A stretch of DNA of 64,000 nt from assembly GCA_036250225.1 (NCBI GenBank), contig JAPZLL010000045.1, positions 1 to 64,000 on the forward strand, given 5' to 3'. Positions within the stretch are counted from its first letter, which is position 1, and each line of letters opens with the position of its first letter. This DNA is from Cercophora sp. LCS_1 (Eukaryota > Ascomycota > Sordariomycetes > Sordariales > Lasiosphaeriaceae). Shown piece by piece: positions 9,824-20,151 of this stretch. A program made the translations under genes and the position numbers. The notes under the pieces were generated by a model. That model had not been told where the DNA came from. It saw only the letters and a list, made by a program, of their open reading frames with translations, and did no database searches.

Positions 9824-12415
9824 CTACTCGGCCACGAGTCTCCCCTCTTTCAACGTCATTGAGACTGTCTTTGACGTTTTTAAGGCCTCCTCCAATCTGT
9901 CAACCGACCCAACCTTGTCGCCCAGCTCCGTAGTTGACGCCAAAAGCGTTGCCAGCCCAGAAGTCTTGAGAATTGGCATGCCCAGCCTTGCCGTTCTGTA
10001 TACCGTTGCGGCCAAAAAGATGAAGGAAAGAAGTATCTCACTTGCTAGGAAAGCAGCCCAGCCCCAGCGAATGGTGACAAATGTTTCAGGTCCCCAAGCA
10101 ATGCCGACGTGCTGCTGTGTCCCATTGGGGCTGGTTCTAATCCTGGCATGGGCACTAGAGTCAGTGGCGGAGGGCGAACTCAAGTATATTGTAGATGACT
10201 CACATGTTGGATAACGAAACAGCCATGTTCTCGTAGAACGCGTGTAGCTCGTCGAATTGCCTTGCAGGGTGAGCCCTTTCAGCTTGGGAAAGGCCGCGTT
10301 GATTTCCCAGAATGATTTTAGCTTGCTGGGTGCCTGTGTCTCGTTGGGCGACGGCCAAATGGCCGTTTATTCCGTCCCACAATCAGCCGGTTGACATGCG
10401 AACGCTGATATACTCCTCGGCGATGCTCAGCAGCTGACGGTCGCCAGAGTAGTACCGTGATAAATCATCTGGTGCCTCTGGATCCTGGAGGTAGATTAAT
10501 CCAATATCCCTGGCCTGCGACTTGTAACGGCAAAGCCGGTTGTACCTTTCACCGGGGATCTCCACGGCACATATTAAGTTATCGAGTGGCTGATTCTCGG
10601 AGATGTTGAGAACGGCACTCGAAGAAGATAATATCCTTGTTTTGGAATTCCCTTCAAGAAAACCGGCCTCATACTTTGAAGCGAAACGTCAGTCGGCACT
10701 CCAGCTTTTCTCACCCCATGCGTTGAAGAACTCTTTACGTGCCTCATTTACACACATATAATACTGAATTTCCATGGCTTGAAACTCCCACGGCTCACGG
10801 GTGCGCTGATATCCAGGGTACTGAGAATGGACCGGGGTTAGGACTGTCTCTTCCAAACCAGAGGTTTGTCCATCGGGGCGTCCACTTACGGAGACATTTC
10901 GCGCGTTGCACCATATTTGATACACTGTTGACAGAGCAGTGAAGTTCTCGTTGGGGTCCTTAAAGGAGAGACTGACACTTCTAGCAGAAATGACATAGGC
11001 CCAGGAAAGAGGCGTAACCAGTTCAAGGTCGACCTCGGAAGGCAGAGAAACTCTCCAGGCTTGCACAACGGGTCCGTCCAAAACCACGTCCGAGAGAGTT
11101 CTACGCCATGTGTTAGATCCTGATTCAAATCCGTCCTGTGTCGACACAGTTACGAAAGAGAACAATGACCTACTCGACTTCGTGAACGTGCGACCAATCC
11201 TTGTAGGTAGAGTTTGGGATCTCAACAACTTCCAAGAGATCGGTGATATTGCGAGTCCGAAGGCAAACAGCGACGGATCTGAAGGGCTCGAATGTGCAGT
11301 TGGTGCTGGCGCAGCTGACCGCTGTATATGGAAGAGGATCTTGGGAATCCCGTCTGTTGAGGGTAGCATCGCTGATTCGATCTGAAAGCGCCTTATCTGG
11401 TCCATAGTGCCTCGTAAAGGGGGTGGTGGCATTAAGTGTGGTTTCCCCAAGCCGCAAAGGGTAAGAAATAAGCTGCTGCGTGATTGGGCTAGTCAACACG
11501 CTGATCAAGGCCAGAAATCCTGCAACAGTAACGAGATGCTTCCACCTGAAGTGTTGGACTAGGACGAACGAGCCCCAGGGCCCGCCCCTACTCGCGGTGT
11601 CCACCATGTCGAATTCGTAAACCTTGGTATCGGCGCCGGCGCTTGCCATATTCCATTTCCATTGCGAAAGGGCCTCGTTGACGAAGGTGATCAACGAAGC
11701 CTTGGCGAAGGTGGTGAAGAAGGCGAGAAAAGTGTTCAGGGTGATGTTTATCGGCAGCTGGGGAAGGGTGCGCCCCTCACATACGCGCAAAACAGCGACA
11801 ATAACTAGACCCTCAGGTCAGCCCGTGTTACCCGGTTACATACCCGCCAACCGGGGGACGAGGCGACTGTGAGGAGAAGCAAAACGGAGTTGAAAATGGA
11901 GTTGGTCCCTACTGATAAACGAGCACAAGCTAGCCAGGCAATATCCAATTTCAAAGACACTCTCTCCACGTGGGTCTGGGCTTGTGGGTCGCCGGTTCGC
12001 CTTCGGGTTCGTCTCCCTGCTGAGAAGGCACAGTACCCGTGCCTGTCGACGCAGCGGATACAGGGACATGTTCGGGCTCAGGTCCGGCCTTTGGCGCGGT
12101 TGCTGCTGCGATGGTCTGGTTCAGTGTCGCCTCACTGCCCGCTGGAGATATGGCTTCCTCAGGGACCATCAACCTCTGGTCTTCTTCGACATCTTGTGGG
12201 CGATCAGAGCCCTGCAATGTCGTGACTGGGTCGATCCGCTCCGGCGACGCCGCACGTAAAGATTCCTGTGCGTGGGTGGCAGTTGGCGTCTCCGGTGGGT
12301 TCATGTTTGCGCGGGACTTGGAAGGCTTGTCTGAAACGTGATCTGGGTTGGACTTTCCCCCAGGGCCCTGGTGAGGTCGCCGACTTGTGAGCATATCAAC
12401 CTTTCTCAAGATCAA
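9824..12415 (-). CDS. DUF3176-family membrane protein, tandem copy 2
   Basis: Multi-exon gene encoding a fungal DUF3176 protein: a disordered Pro/Glu/Thr-rich N-terminus, a membrane segment, LNTFLAFFTT, the SQWKWNMA hallmark (about 11660), a second membrane helix (HLVTVAGFLALISVLTSP), a long extracytoplasmic region with Asn-X-Ser/Thr sites and paired cysteines, LIYLQDPEAP, and a last helix after IRWGWAAFLASE. Supported introns include 11775-11840 (GTATGT...TAG), one ending at the CAG near 11138, GTAAGT near 10893, a GTAAAT intron near 10756-10678, and a GTGAGT intron just before 10141. An in-frame TGA (10383-10385) sits where copy 1 has Trp. Copy 1's GTGAGT donor reads ATAAAC here and its CAG acceptor reads CAA. 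A longer intron (10261-10395, GTCAAC...AAG) would remove the TGA in frame. The start is uncertain; a first exon near 12512 is possible. Function unknown. Confidence 0.65.
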
Positions 12416-13551
12416 AGGCCAGCGAACGCCTCATTCCAAACCAAGTTACTGGGAGGGGACGCTTAGTGAGACGCAGCTTCGTCTTTTTTCTTATTTCTGA
12501 TGCGAGGGACATTTTGCTCTCGCTGCTCTCCGCAGTAGGTAGGTAGCTTGGCTGCTCGGAAGAGTTGTGTGGGCAGGAGCGCCTAGCTCTTTGCCCAAAG
12601 TTCTCTGCAGGCCTGCCTCGGGAAAGGCGCCCGTCGTCCACAGGAGCGATGGCATGAGGGGCCCAGCTCCAGCTCCAGCTCCAGGTCGAGATAATCACCC
12701 GCACCTCGCTTGCAATGTGCATGATGATGGCTTCAAGTGGCTCAAGCCACCTGCGGCTGTTCAGCTAGTAGTTGGTCCATCTAAACCAAAAATACGTGAG
12801 GCTTGTTCACCCAGATTGACACACGCAGACGGCACTTGCAGAAAGGAAGACTTGGCGTACTTTTCCACCCATCAAACCATAGAGCGCGCACGCCTTACTC
12901 AGCGCCTCAAGCCAGGCAGATACTATCACTTGCAGACGATGCACAATAACAGACCCCACGTGCTCTACTGCCCGAGACAACAACACTAAGGTATCGCCTT
13001 CAGGCAGACGAGACATGACGAAACCCCTGCTCCAGGACTGAATCCCCGATACCCAAACCTAACATAAACTCCGAAGCACTTAGAAGAATAGCACCTATTT
13101 TGGTAATCAGGGCCACCTGTTGATTCATTCTCAGCGCAAGCGCTTACGCGAGTACTCGTTGGCGTTCAATTTGGATGTCTGGTTAGACCCTTGAGGAATC
13201 CCCAAACTCCGAGGACGTGGCTTTAGCCCTCACACCAGGTGAAGATTCCTAAAGTTCTCTGCGTCTGGAGAACAAGGGGATGGAAGTCAGCAAAGGAACC
13301 TCATCCCAAATTCCAAGAGGTGCCTCACCCGGATTCGGACTGGGACCTTGGCCCTCTGGAGAACGAGCCCCCTCGAGAGTGTCACAGCTTCACCTTTCCT
13401 CCAGGGCCTTTGTGTGAAAAACAAGCGGAGGCAGAACATTTGCCAAAAGCCGAGTCCCCAGCACACGTCCTATTCACACCACCACACAACATCTCGCGCA
13501 CCACCACCGAAGACGCGAGACGAAACAATGGACTCACAAAAAAGGAACGAT
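12416..13551. other. Gene-free region upstream of DUF3176 copy 2
   Basis: It probably holds the promoter, and perhaps a short first exon (about 12512-12400, minus strand), of the DUF3176 gene. Other open frames are short with no family signal. Confidence 0.4.
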
Positions 13552-13684
13552 TGACCCCCTCCGGACTCGAACCCGAGATCTTCTCCTCCCAAACCAAGAA
13601 TCAAATTGAAACAACCAGTGCTAGTAGCGGCACAAGAAGAAACCAAGAATGGAGTGAGACGCGCTGACTTTACACCAGTGAGCC
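13552..13684 (-). tRNA. tRNA-Trp (CCA) with 61-nt intron, probably degenerate
   Basis: Read on the minus strand, the D arm (GTGT/GCGC) and A-box region (TGGTGTAAAGTCAGCGCG) match tRNA-Trp. The anticodon loop CTCCAT puts CCA at 13652-13650. An intron of about 61 nt (13588-13648) begins right after position 37, the canonical place. A five-base variable loop, a GGTTCGAGTCC B box, a G-rich acceptor strand and an A discriminator follow, and a T6 run 8 nt downstream (13537-13543 region) fits RNA polymerase III termination. Pairing is imperfect: one A-G mismatch plus G-U pairs in the acceptor stem, an A-G mismatch closing the anticodon stem and a G-G mismatch in the T stem. A decayed copy seems likelier than a working one. 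Confidence 0.55.
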
Positions 13685-14198
13685 TTGAGTTTGATAGGGT
13701 GTGATGCCGGTATTCTGCACTATTTGCCGTGCTCGCTAGCTCTCCGCCCATCGGCTTTTCAGCTGAACGTCTTCGATTGTTCGCACTTTTATCATCAACA
13801 AACTTCGCCCGCAAAGATATCATTCTGTTTCTTTTCTTCCTGCGGCCTGCGATCAACAGAACCCTCAAAACACAAACAGATCCACTGATATGATTCAGCT
13901 TGACGTTTGTTCTCGCCCATGAGGTATCCCAAGCTTCACAGACTCTCATAAAGCTGTTCACAACAAACCCACCGAAAGCCATTCTGCAAACCCAGTCTAT
14001 CCTCGTCCATATCCCCAGATTTACAGCATCCCTACAACACGCTCGTCGCACTGCAGACCATCACTCTAGCCACCACACTCATCAAAACAAACAAAATAAA
14101 AAAGATACAGGGTATCATCCCTATCCTACTCACACGCATGCATGCACGCAAAATACATACTCAGCGCATCCCAACGCATACAGTACAGTACAATCTGT
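13685..14198. other. Spacer upstream of tRNA-Trp and downstream of the Sip3-like gene
   Basis: C- and A-rich sequence that would include the 3' UTR of the minus-strand gene ending at 14199. No gene is seen. Confidence 0.4.
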
Positions 14199-17100
14199 CT
14201 ACACAAACCCGCCCCTCTCCTGCAACAGCTCCCGCCGATCACTTTCACAACTACCACAATACTCGGCCCACCAAACCCGCAACTTGTCTAGTTTCCCCTC
14301 CCCAAGGACCTTTTGCTCTCTTTCATCGCCGCCACCACTCCCAACCCCCCCGCCTTCAATCAACATCTCTCCCACCCTCTCACACCGTCCACTCTCATCC
14401 GCCAACCAGTTCTCCCACTCACTCTTGACCATCTCCCTCTCAATCCCATTTACGACCCTCATCGCCACAAGCAAATCATGTCTATAATTACCCAACCGCT
14501 GCCTCGTCCTCCTCAGCCGCCGCGCCGTCGCCCTGCTCGCAGCAGACGACAACCCCGTACCCGCCTCATGATACGGTGCGTCCAAATCCGTCGCGTTAAC
14601 AACGGCCCTGAACGCATCATAACACTTGCTCTGTTTCTCGCCTGTTTCCAGCACAACGGTTCCTCTCGCCGCTTCCTCCAGATCGGCGAGATAGATGGTT
14701 TTGCTCATGACTAGATTCGGACCGACACCGATGCGATCCATGTACTTGGCTGCTCTGCGCTCGACCCACCATGTCGAGGACGCCTGTGTGACCACGATGA
14801 GATTGTAGGCTCCGCTGAGGGCGAGTAGCACCAAAATCAAACGGTGGGCGGAGACGATTCCTAGCAATTTTTTGACGCCGGCAAAGGCCCACATCATGAC
14901 CGAGGTGATTGCACTTTCCATGAAGGAACGGCCTGTTTCGACGAGCATGGCTGTTAGCGTGCGAGGGCGTATCTGCGCTGTTTTCTTGGAGCTTTCGGCC
15001 GTGTCGGGAGTGAAGACGATGACTTGCGATTGCTGGCCTACTGCGCCGTAGACTTGGATGGCGCGTTTGGTGCGGGAATGGGGCCCCAGCTTGCGGACCT
15101 GGTCCGTTGCGATCTCTGCAAGTTCCTCTGCGTCGTTGGCCGCGTCGTCGAGGGCCTGGCGTTGAACCATGTTTTTCGCTAGAGCGGGTGCTTTGCTGCC
15201 GGACCAGTCGGCCTTGGTGTAGATGGCGAGTTTGCACTTGGACTTGGCGACGTGGGTGATGACGACCTTTGAGACGAGCTTGAAGGACTGCGAGTGCGGC
15301 AGATGCCAGGGCGTCTTGATGTGGGTGACGACATACGTGACATGGTCGTTGAACACGTCGATCGTCTGCGTGTCGGTGACTTCGCCCGGCTTGGGACGAC
15401 CGAGCATGTCAAATGTCGACACCTTGAAGACGAAGCGTCTGCACATGCGGCCGTGGTCTTGCAACTCCCAGGGCCCTTGAGCGATTTCCTTGGCGCGACG
15501 CTCAAAATAGAGCTTGGGGAAGATGAAGCTCTTGTCGCCAAAGAGGACGTGGAAGCATGCCTTGGCGCTGATCTCAAAATGCCGCTCTGCTACCACCTTG
15601 CCCATGTCTTCGGGCTCGTATACCACCGCGTGTGCGGGGAGCTGGAACTTTGGTACCGGCTTCTTAAACAAGTCCCGACTAGACCGCCGACCGTGTCGCC
15701 TTGCCACCGGTCTGCCATGAGCCGTGCCGTCGTCAATGGGTGTATTGGAGGATACTTCCTCCCAGCTTTCCACGCTCGGGCTGCGTTTCTCGTATTGCTC
15801 CTTTTCGAGGTTAACCAAGGCGCCAATAATCTCAGGTACATCCATTGGCTCTTCAGCCTGGAGGTCGTCCACCAAGAGATTCAGCCGAGCATGAAGCAGG
15901 GAAAAGTCCTCCAAAAAAACCTTGATGGTAATGCGTGAGAAGCCCGAGTCGTTCATCTCCTGATTGAGATGAAGGAAGATAAAGTCGCACTCCCTGCCAG
16001 GTGCCGCCGTGACCTCTGTAATGGCGTCGAGACTGATGGCGTATGCAATCACCAATCCCACTTGGTGGCCGTAAAAGTACATGTTGTCAGGTGTAACAAA
16101 GATGCGGCCGTTGCCAGCCATGCCCTGGCCCTCTTTGCCTTCATTGGCAGCCGCGCTTGTCCAGATGGCGTTGAACACCAACACAGGCAGTTCACTCGGA
16201 GCCACAGTTGGAAAGACAAGACGGAACTGGGCGTATTGTGCTTTCAGCTCGGGTGGGTAGCCAGCAGGGAACTTTGGCTCAACAATAGCCGGTTTCTCCT
16301 TGATGCTCGTTGGTGTAAGGCTGGTGTCCACGCTGACCGTCTTCCGGTGCATGGTGACGGGCGATGTAATCTTCTCCGCGACAGGCGTCTTGGAAATGAA
16401 GGGATCCTCAAGATTCATCGTTGGTGTCCTTGGGCCGACTGGTGTAGGACAGTACATGGACCCCCAAGGACTACTGCCCCAGTAATTCGCCACCACGGCA
16501 CTCTGGAATCCACGACCACCGCCCAGTGTAGCGCTCGCCGCAATAGCAGCCTTACTAAGTGGAGTGCACACCGGGGACCGGGCATACGTGGTAGGCGCCA
16601 AGCTGCCCGACTGTTGCGTCCCTGGGATGGTGGTCGGCAGACGCAGAGCAGGGGGTTGCGTGTTGAGGGGCGATGGCGTCGGGGCATAGGGAATAAAAGA
16701 CTGGCTCGCCGTTATCAAGCTCGCAATACCGCCCTGTCCAGAGCCACCCGCGGCGCTCTCAGCCGCGTTGGCGTTGAAGGTGGCTTTGCGATGCAAATCC
16801 AGCTTTTGCATGATCCTGGCCGCATGCTCGCGGCCACTCTCACCCTCCTCCCGACCCAGCGCCGTTATCGAGCGTCGAGGGGGGTTCGCAGCCACGTCGA
16901 AGCTCGGTCTTGTCGTCAGTGTCAAGTTCCCGTCCGATCCTGGGAGCGGCAGCGTGCCCGTCCTCTCGACCCCCAGGAGTCCATCTTCTAGGTTCTCCAA
17001 CATCTTGGCAGAGAACTCGGGAATAGACGGCGGCGTGATCGCAAACGCCGGGTCGACGCCTCCAACAAGAGCGGTTTGATCCCTCGTCATGCTTGACTCG

Positions 17101-18371
17101 AACGCCTTCTTCTTTGCCACCTCAAACACCTCGAGCCACTCAATAAGCTGCGTCTGCGTCTCGGCCTGCAGCAAAATCGTCTGCGTCTTGGTCTTGACCT
17201 CGAAGCAGAACCTCCGCTCCTCCTGGACCGCCGGCTTCGCGCTGCACAGTAAAACGCCAATCTCATCGCCCTGCAACACGCCCTGCGGCCCCTGGACAAG
17301 CCAGCCAAAGATACCATCCCGACAATAGTACCACCTCTTGATCCATGTCGTCCTCACAGGTTTGCCGCTCAACACCCTAAGGAACAGCCATCCCTGCTTC
17401 TCCGAAATCATGGCCGTCTGCCCCTCCTTCCTCTGCATCCCACCCATTCCAGGCCCTCGACTCCCCAGGAACGGTACCGTACTGAGGCTGTAATCCTCCA
17501 ACTCACGACTCGGCCGATAAAGCGCCAGCGTCCCCTCGCCCACCTCCCGCCTCGCAACCTGCAGCTCCCGTCTGAAAACACCCTCCATCCCCTCCATCTC
17601 CCGACTCCAGCCCCGAATCCTCTCCAGCTCTTCACCAACCCCTCCGCCCTTCTTCACAATCTCCCTCCCGAGATCAGCACACACCTTGACCAGCAACCGG
17701 TCCAAGCCGGCCCGTATCTGCGGCGCCAACTGGCAAAAATCCAAACTAGCTTTCAGATACGCCTTCCGCGTCTCGTACACCGCAAACGCATCCTCCCGCA
17801 GCGCGCTGGGCTCCTTTGTCTTGCTCTGCCCTACATACCGCGCCAGTGTGCTGTCAAATGTCTTTTGCGCCGTCTCTAACGCCCGCCGCGTCTCCTTGAA
17901 GTTTCGCAGTTCACCCGCGAGGAAGTGCCGGATCGGATCTACGCTGACGGGTTCGAGTCTGCGAACGGCGGAGAGGATATCGCCCCACCAGTCGCGGGCG
18001 CTGTCCCCGGCCAGACGCAGGGCGAGGAGGGTGTAGTCCGGGTTGATGATGGGATCGGGTGGGAGTGCATTATTTGACGGGGGAGGTGGTGGCCCCGAGA
18101 GCTTGGAGAGGTAGGCGGTGATGGTGTCTTCGAGGGCGAGGACGTCGTGGGAGAGCTTGGAGGTCGAGCGCACGTACGAGTCGAGCCAGCGTTCCAAGGC
18201 ATCGAGTTGGTCGGCATAATGGGCAGTTACTGCGCGGAAGGTCGGCGAGTCGAGTGCGGCTTCGTTGAGGTTCACGGGGATGGCGGGATTGTTGGTGCGA
18301 GCAGCGGGTGGTGGTTTTGGCGGTTGGGGGGCTGAGGTGGCCACCGCTGGTCGGGGATTGGGGTCGGCCAT
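14199..18371 (-). CDS. Sip3/Lam-like BAR-PH-GRAM-VASt sterol-transfer protein
   Basis: A single long exon of 1390 codons. Order of regions: low-complexity Pro/Ala start; a helical BAR-type domain (about residues 30-270); a PH domain (about 325-430, from GWLFLRVLSGKP to the Trp-containing last helix); a disordered Ser/Thr/Pro region; a GRAM-like fold (about 720-820); a VASt/StART-like domain (about 900-1080, with FPKLYFERRAKEIAQGPWEL); and one hydrophobic membrane helix (about 1200-1220) near the C-terminus. This order is that of the yeast Ysp1/Sip3 (Lam1/Lam3) group, ER-anchored proteins that move sterol at ER-plasma membrane contacts. I chose the second Met because CACCATGGC is a strong start context; an in-frame Met lies eight codons upstream (18395). 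It is divergent from USE1 with a 345-bp promoter. Confidence 0.85.
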   Translation of the reverse strand: MADPNPRPAVATSAPQPPKPPPAARTNNPAIPVNLNEAALDSPTFRAVTAHYADQLDALERWLDSYVRSTSKLSHDVLALEDTITAYLSKLSGPPPPPSNNALPPDPIINPDYTLLALRLAGDSARDWWGDILSAVRRLEPVSVDPIRHFLAGELRNFKETRRALETAQKTFDSTLARYVGQSKTKEPSALREDAFAVYETRKAYLKASLDFCQLAPQIRAGLDRLLVKVCADLGREIVKKGGGVGEELERIRGWSREMEGMEGVFRRELQVARREVGEGTLALYRPSRELEDYSLSTVPFLGSRGPGMGGMQRKEGQTAMISEKQGWLFLRVLSGKPVRTTWIKRWYYCRDGIFGWLVQGPQGVLQGDEIGVLLCSAKPAVQEERRFCFEVKTKTQTILLQAETQTQLIEWLEVFEVAKKKAFESSMTRDQTALVGGVDPAFAITPPSIPEFSAKMLENLEDGLLGVERTGTLPLPGSDGNLTLTTRPSFDVAANPPRRSITALGREEGESGREHAARIMQKLDLHRKATFNANAAESAAGGSGQGGIASLITASQSFIPYAPTPSPLNTQPPALRLPTTIPGTQQSGSLAPTTYARSPVCTPLSKAAIAASATLGGGRGFQSAVVANYWGSSPWGSMYCPTPVGPRTPTMNLEDPFISKTPVAEKITSPVTMHRKTVSVDTSLTPTSIKEKPAIVEPKFPAGYPPELKAQYAQFRLVFPTVAPSELPVLVFNAIWTSAAANEGKEGQGMAGNGRIFVTPDNMYFYGHQVGLVIAYAISLDAITEVTAAPGRECDFIFLHLNQEMNDSGFSRITIKVFLEDFSLLHARLNLLVDDLQAEEPMDVPEIIGALVNLEKEQYEKRSPSVESWEEVSSNTPIDDGTAHGRPVARRHGRRSSRDLFKKPVPKFQLPAHAVVYEPEDMGKVVAERHFEISAKACFHVLFGDKSFIFPKLYFERRAKEIAQGPWELQDHGRMCRRFVFKVSTFDMLGRPKPGEVTDTQTIDVFNDHVTYVVTHIKTPWHLPHSQSFKLVSKVVITHVAKSKCKLAIYTKADWSGSKAPALAKNMVQRQALDDAANDAEELAEIATDQVRKLGPHSRTKRAIQVYGAVGQQSQVIVFTPDTAESSKKTAQIRPRTLTAMLVETGRSFMESAITSVMMWAFAGVKKLLGIVSAHRLILVLLALSGAYNLIVVTQASSTWWVERRAAKYMDRIGVGPNLVMSKTIYLADLEEAARGTVVLETGEKQSKCYDAFRAVVNATDLDAPYHEAGTGLSSAASRATARRLRRTRQRLGNYRHDLLVAMRVVNGIEREMVKSEWENWLADESGRCERVGEMLIEGGGVGSGGGDEREQKVLGEGKLDKLRVWWAEYCGSCESDRRELLQERGGFV

Positions 18372-18716
18372 GGTGAATTCGAAGAATGTAGTCACAGTCG
18401 GTCGACTGCGTGTCGTTGGATTGCCCCCTTATTCCGGCTCGGTCATTGTTATTGTGGCTGGGTAATCCGGATGGAGCAAATGATTGCGTGGCAGGAGATA
18501 GGAGAGATTGGAATGCGCGGCTCGGTCGGGGCGGACAATGACGTTGAGTTTCAGGCCGGAGACGGGGACTTGCCTGCCGATTTAAGGTTTCTTGGCACTA
18601 ACGGTTGGGGCGGGAATCCCCGTTGCTTGGACATGTGTCCACGACATGAACAAGAACCACATCGCGACAATTGATTTCGCACATTCCCTCTGCAACAAGA
18701 TCTTCCAAACGACAAA
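18372..18716. promoter_or_regulatory. Divergent promoter of the Sip3-like gene and USE1
   Basis: 345 bp separate two divergently read starts. No specific transcription factor site is claimed. Confidence 0.5.
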
Positions 18717-19803
18717 ATGGCCCGACTAATCCACGGCGTAGCCGTCTCCAGCCCCACCACAGGCCACACCAACTCCCTCACCGATCTAAATCGACTGCTG
18801 AGCCGCCTCCAACAAACCATTCTCCGCGCCGACGCAGAACGCGAAGCCCGCCTCCGATCAAGCGAATTCGAGCGAGAAAAAGCCCGAACCGTACGTCCCA
18901 ATACCTCCCATATGCCCAAACCCACATCTAACCACATCGCAGAACATCCGCTACGCCCAATCCCTCCTCACCAAACTCGAACAAGAAGCCGCTCTGACCA
19001 TCAAAATCCACACCCGCCGACAAGAGCTCCAAACCGACCTGGTTCAAAAACGTGAAATCCTCGAACAAATTTCCGATCGCATAACCAACCTCTCCGAAAT
19101 CGCCTCTGCCTCAACCAACGACTCCGATGACGCCTCCTCCTCCGAAGAGGATATACTAGCCGATATCATAGCCACACCCAGCGAAAGCCTCAACTCGTCC
19201 ACCCGCTCCCCCGACGTTGTGCCGCAAGAATCAGTTGACGATACCACACAGCCAAGTCCTATTGCCTCGCAACCACCTCCTCTTCCCGTCCCGAAACCAC
19301 AGCGAAAATCCTCAGTGTCTGAGAAACCCGCGCCGTCGCCCCAACCGACAGACACAGAGACAAAAACTGAACAAACCCTTCGCTCTCGACGACCAGAACC
19401 AGTATCTGAGAAACCCACCGCCACTACCACATCAGCTTTATTTGGTGACAGGACAACAACGGACGTGTCAGCTACGGCAACGACAGAGGCGATACTGGAT
19501 AATCAACGAGCAGAACAGGATTTGCTATCGGAATCGATATTGAAACTAGCTAGTGATTTGAAGGCCTCGTCGCAGGCGTTTCAGGCTTCGCTCGATGAGG
19601 ACAAGGAGGTTGTGGACCGCGCGGGACAGGGGATGAACAAGACCGGGCAGGGGATGGATGCTGTGACGAAGCGGATGGGGACGTTGCAGCGGATGACGGA
19701 GGGTGAGGGGTGGTGGGGACGGATGATTTTGTATGCCGAGGTGTATGGGTTGATGGTTGTCTTGGTTTTGATTGTATTTGTGCTGCCTAAGCTAAGGTTT
19801 TAG
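18717..19803 (+). CDS. USE1: Use1 family ER SNARE
   Basis: Two exons, 18717-18890 and 18943-19803, joined in phase 0 across a 52-nt GTACGT...CAG intron, give about 344 residues. The N-terminal part is helical and charged (LTDLNRLLSRLQQTIL). The middle is disordered and Pro/Thr/Ser-rich. The C-terminal part holds a SNARE-like coiled coil (about 265-320, with LLSESILKLASDLKASSQ) followed directly by a single membrane helix (LMVVLVLIVFVLPKLRF) at the very end, so it is tail-anchored. This matches Use1/Slt1, the Qc SNARE for Golgi-to-ER retrograde vesicles that works with Sec20 and Ufe1. It is divergent from the Sip3-like gene and convergent with the BRCT gene. Confidence 0.85.
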
Positions 19804-20151
19804 GATGAACGACGGTGGTGATGATGGACGGATGGGCTATGTGACGAACTTGTGATGAAGTATTTGATGATGTATTGTACTGTTTAAATCAATACCACTT
19901 GAGCAGGTGTGCTGACTATGGACTGGACGGACTATGCGTACGATACAGGTGAAATGGATACCACTTGAGTACCCCCATAGCGTCTGCCTGTACTCGAATA
20001 ACGAGCCTTGGGGAGAATGTTGAATGAATGAACCTCACCACAATAACTGAGCAGACTCAGTCCCCCCATGAGGAACCTTCAAAATGCCCCGACCCAAACC
20101 CCATCCTTCCGTGTGTGTATCAAGCAACGCCTTCCAAAAAAGAACCCTTGG
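19804..20151. other. Convergent intergenic spacer
   Basis: 348 bp of 3' sequence shared by USE1 and the BRCT-WGR gene. No gene or distinctive structure is seen. Confidence 0.5.

Noticed and set aside
13900..14487. 195-codon plus-strand frame before and into the Sip3-like gene
   Set aside because: Low-complexity His/Thr/Ser-rich translation of C- and A-rich DNA, overlapping the 3' end of a supported gene.
15294..16991. Long plus-strand frames (214 and 340 codons) opposite the Sip3-like gene
   Set aside because: They are antisense shadows of a well-supported long coding exon; their composition follows its codon pattern.
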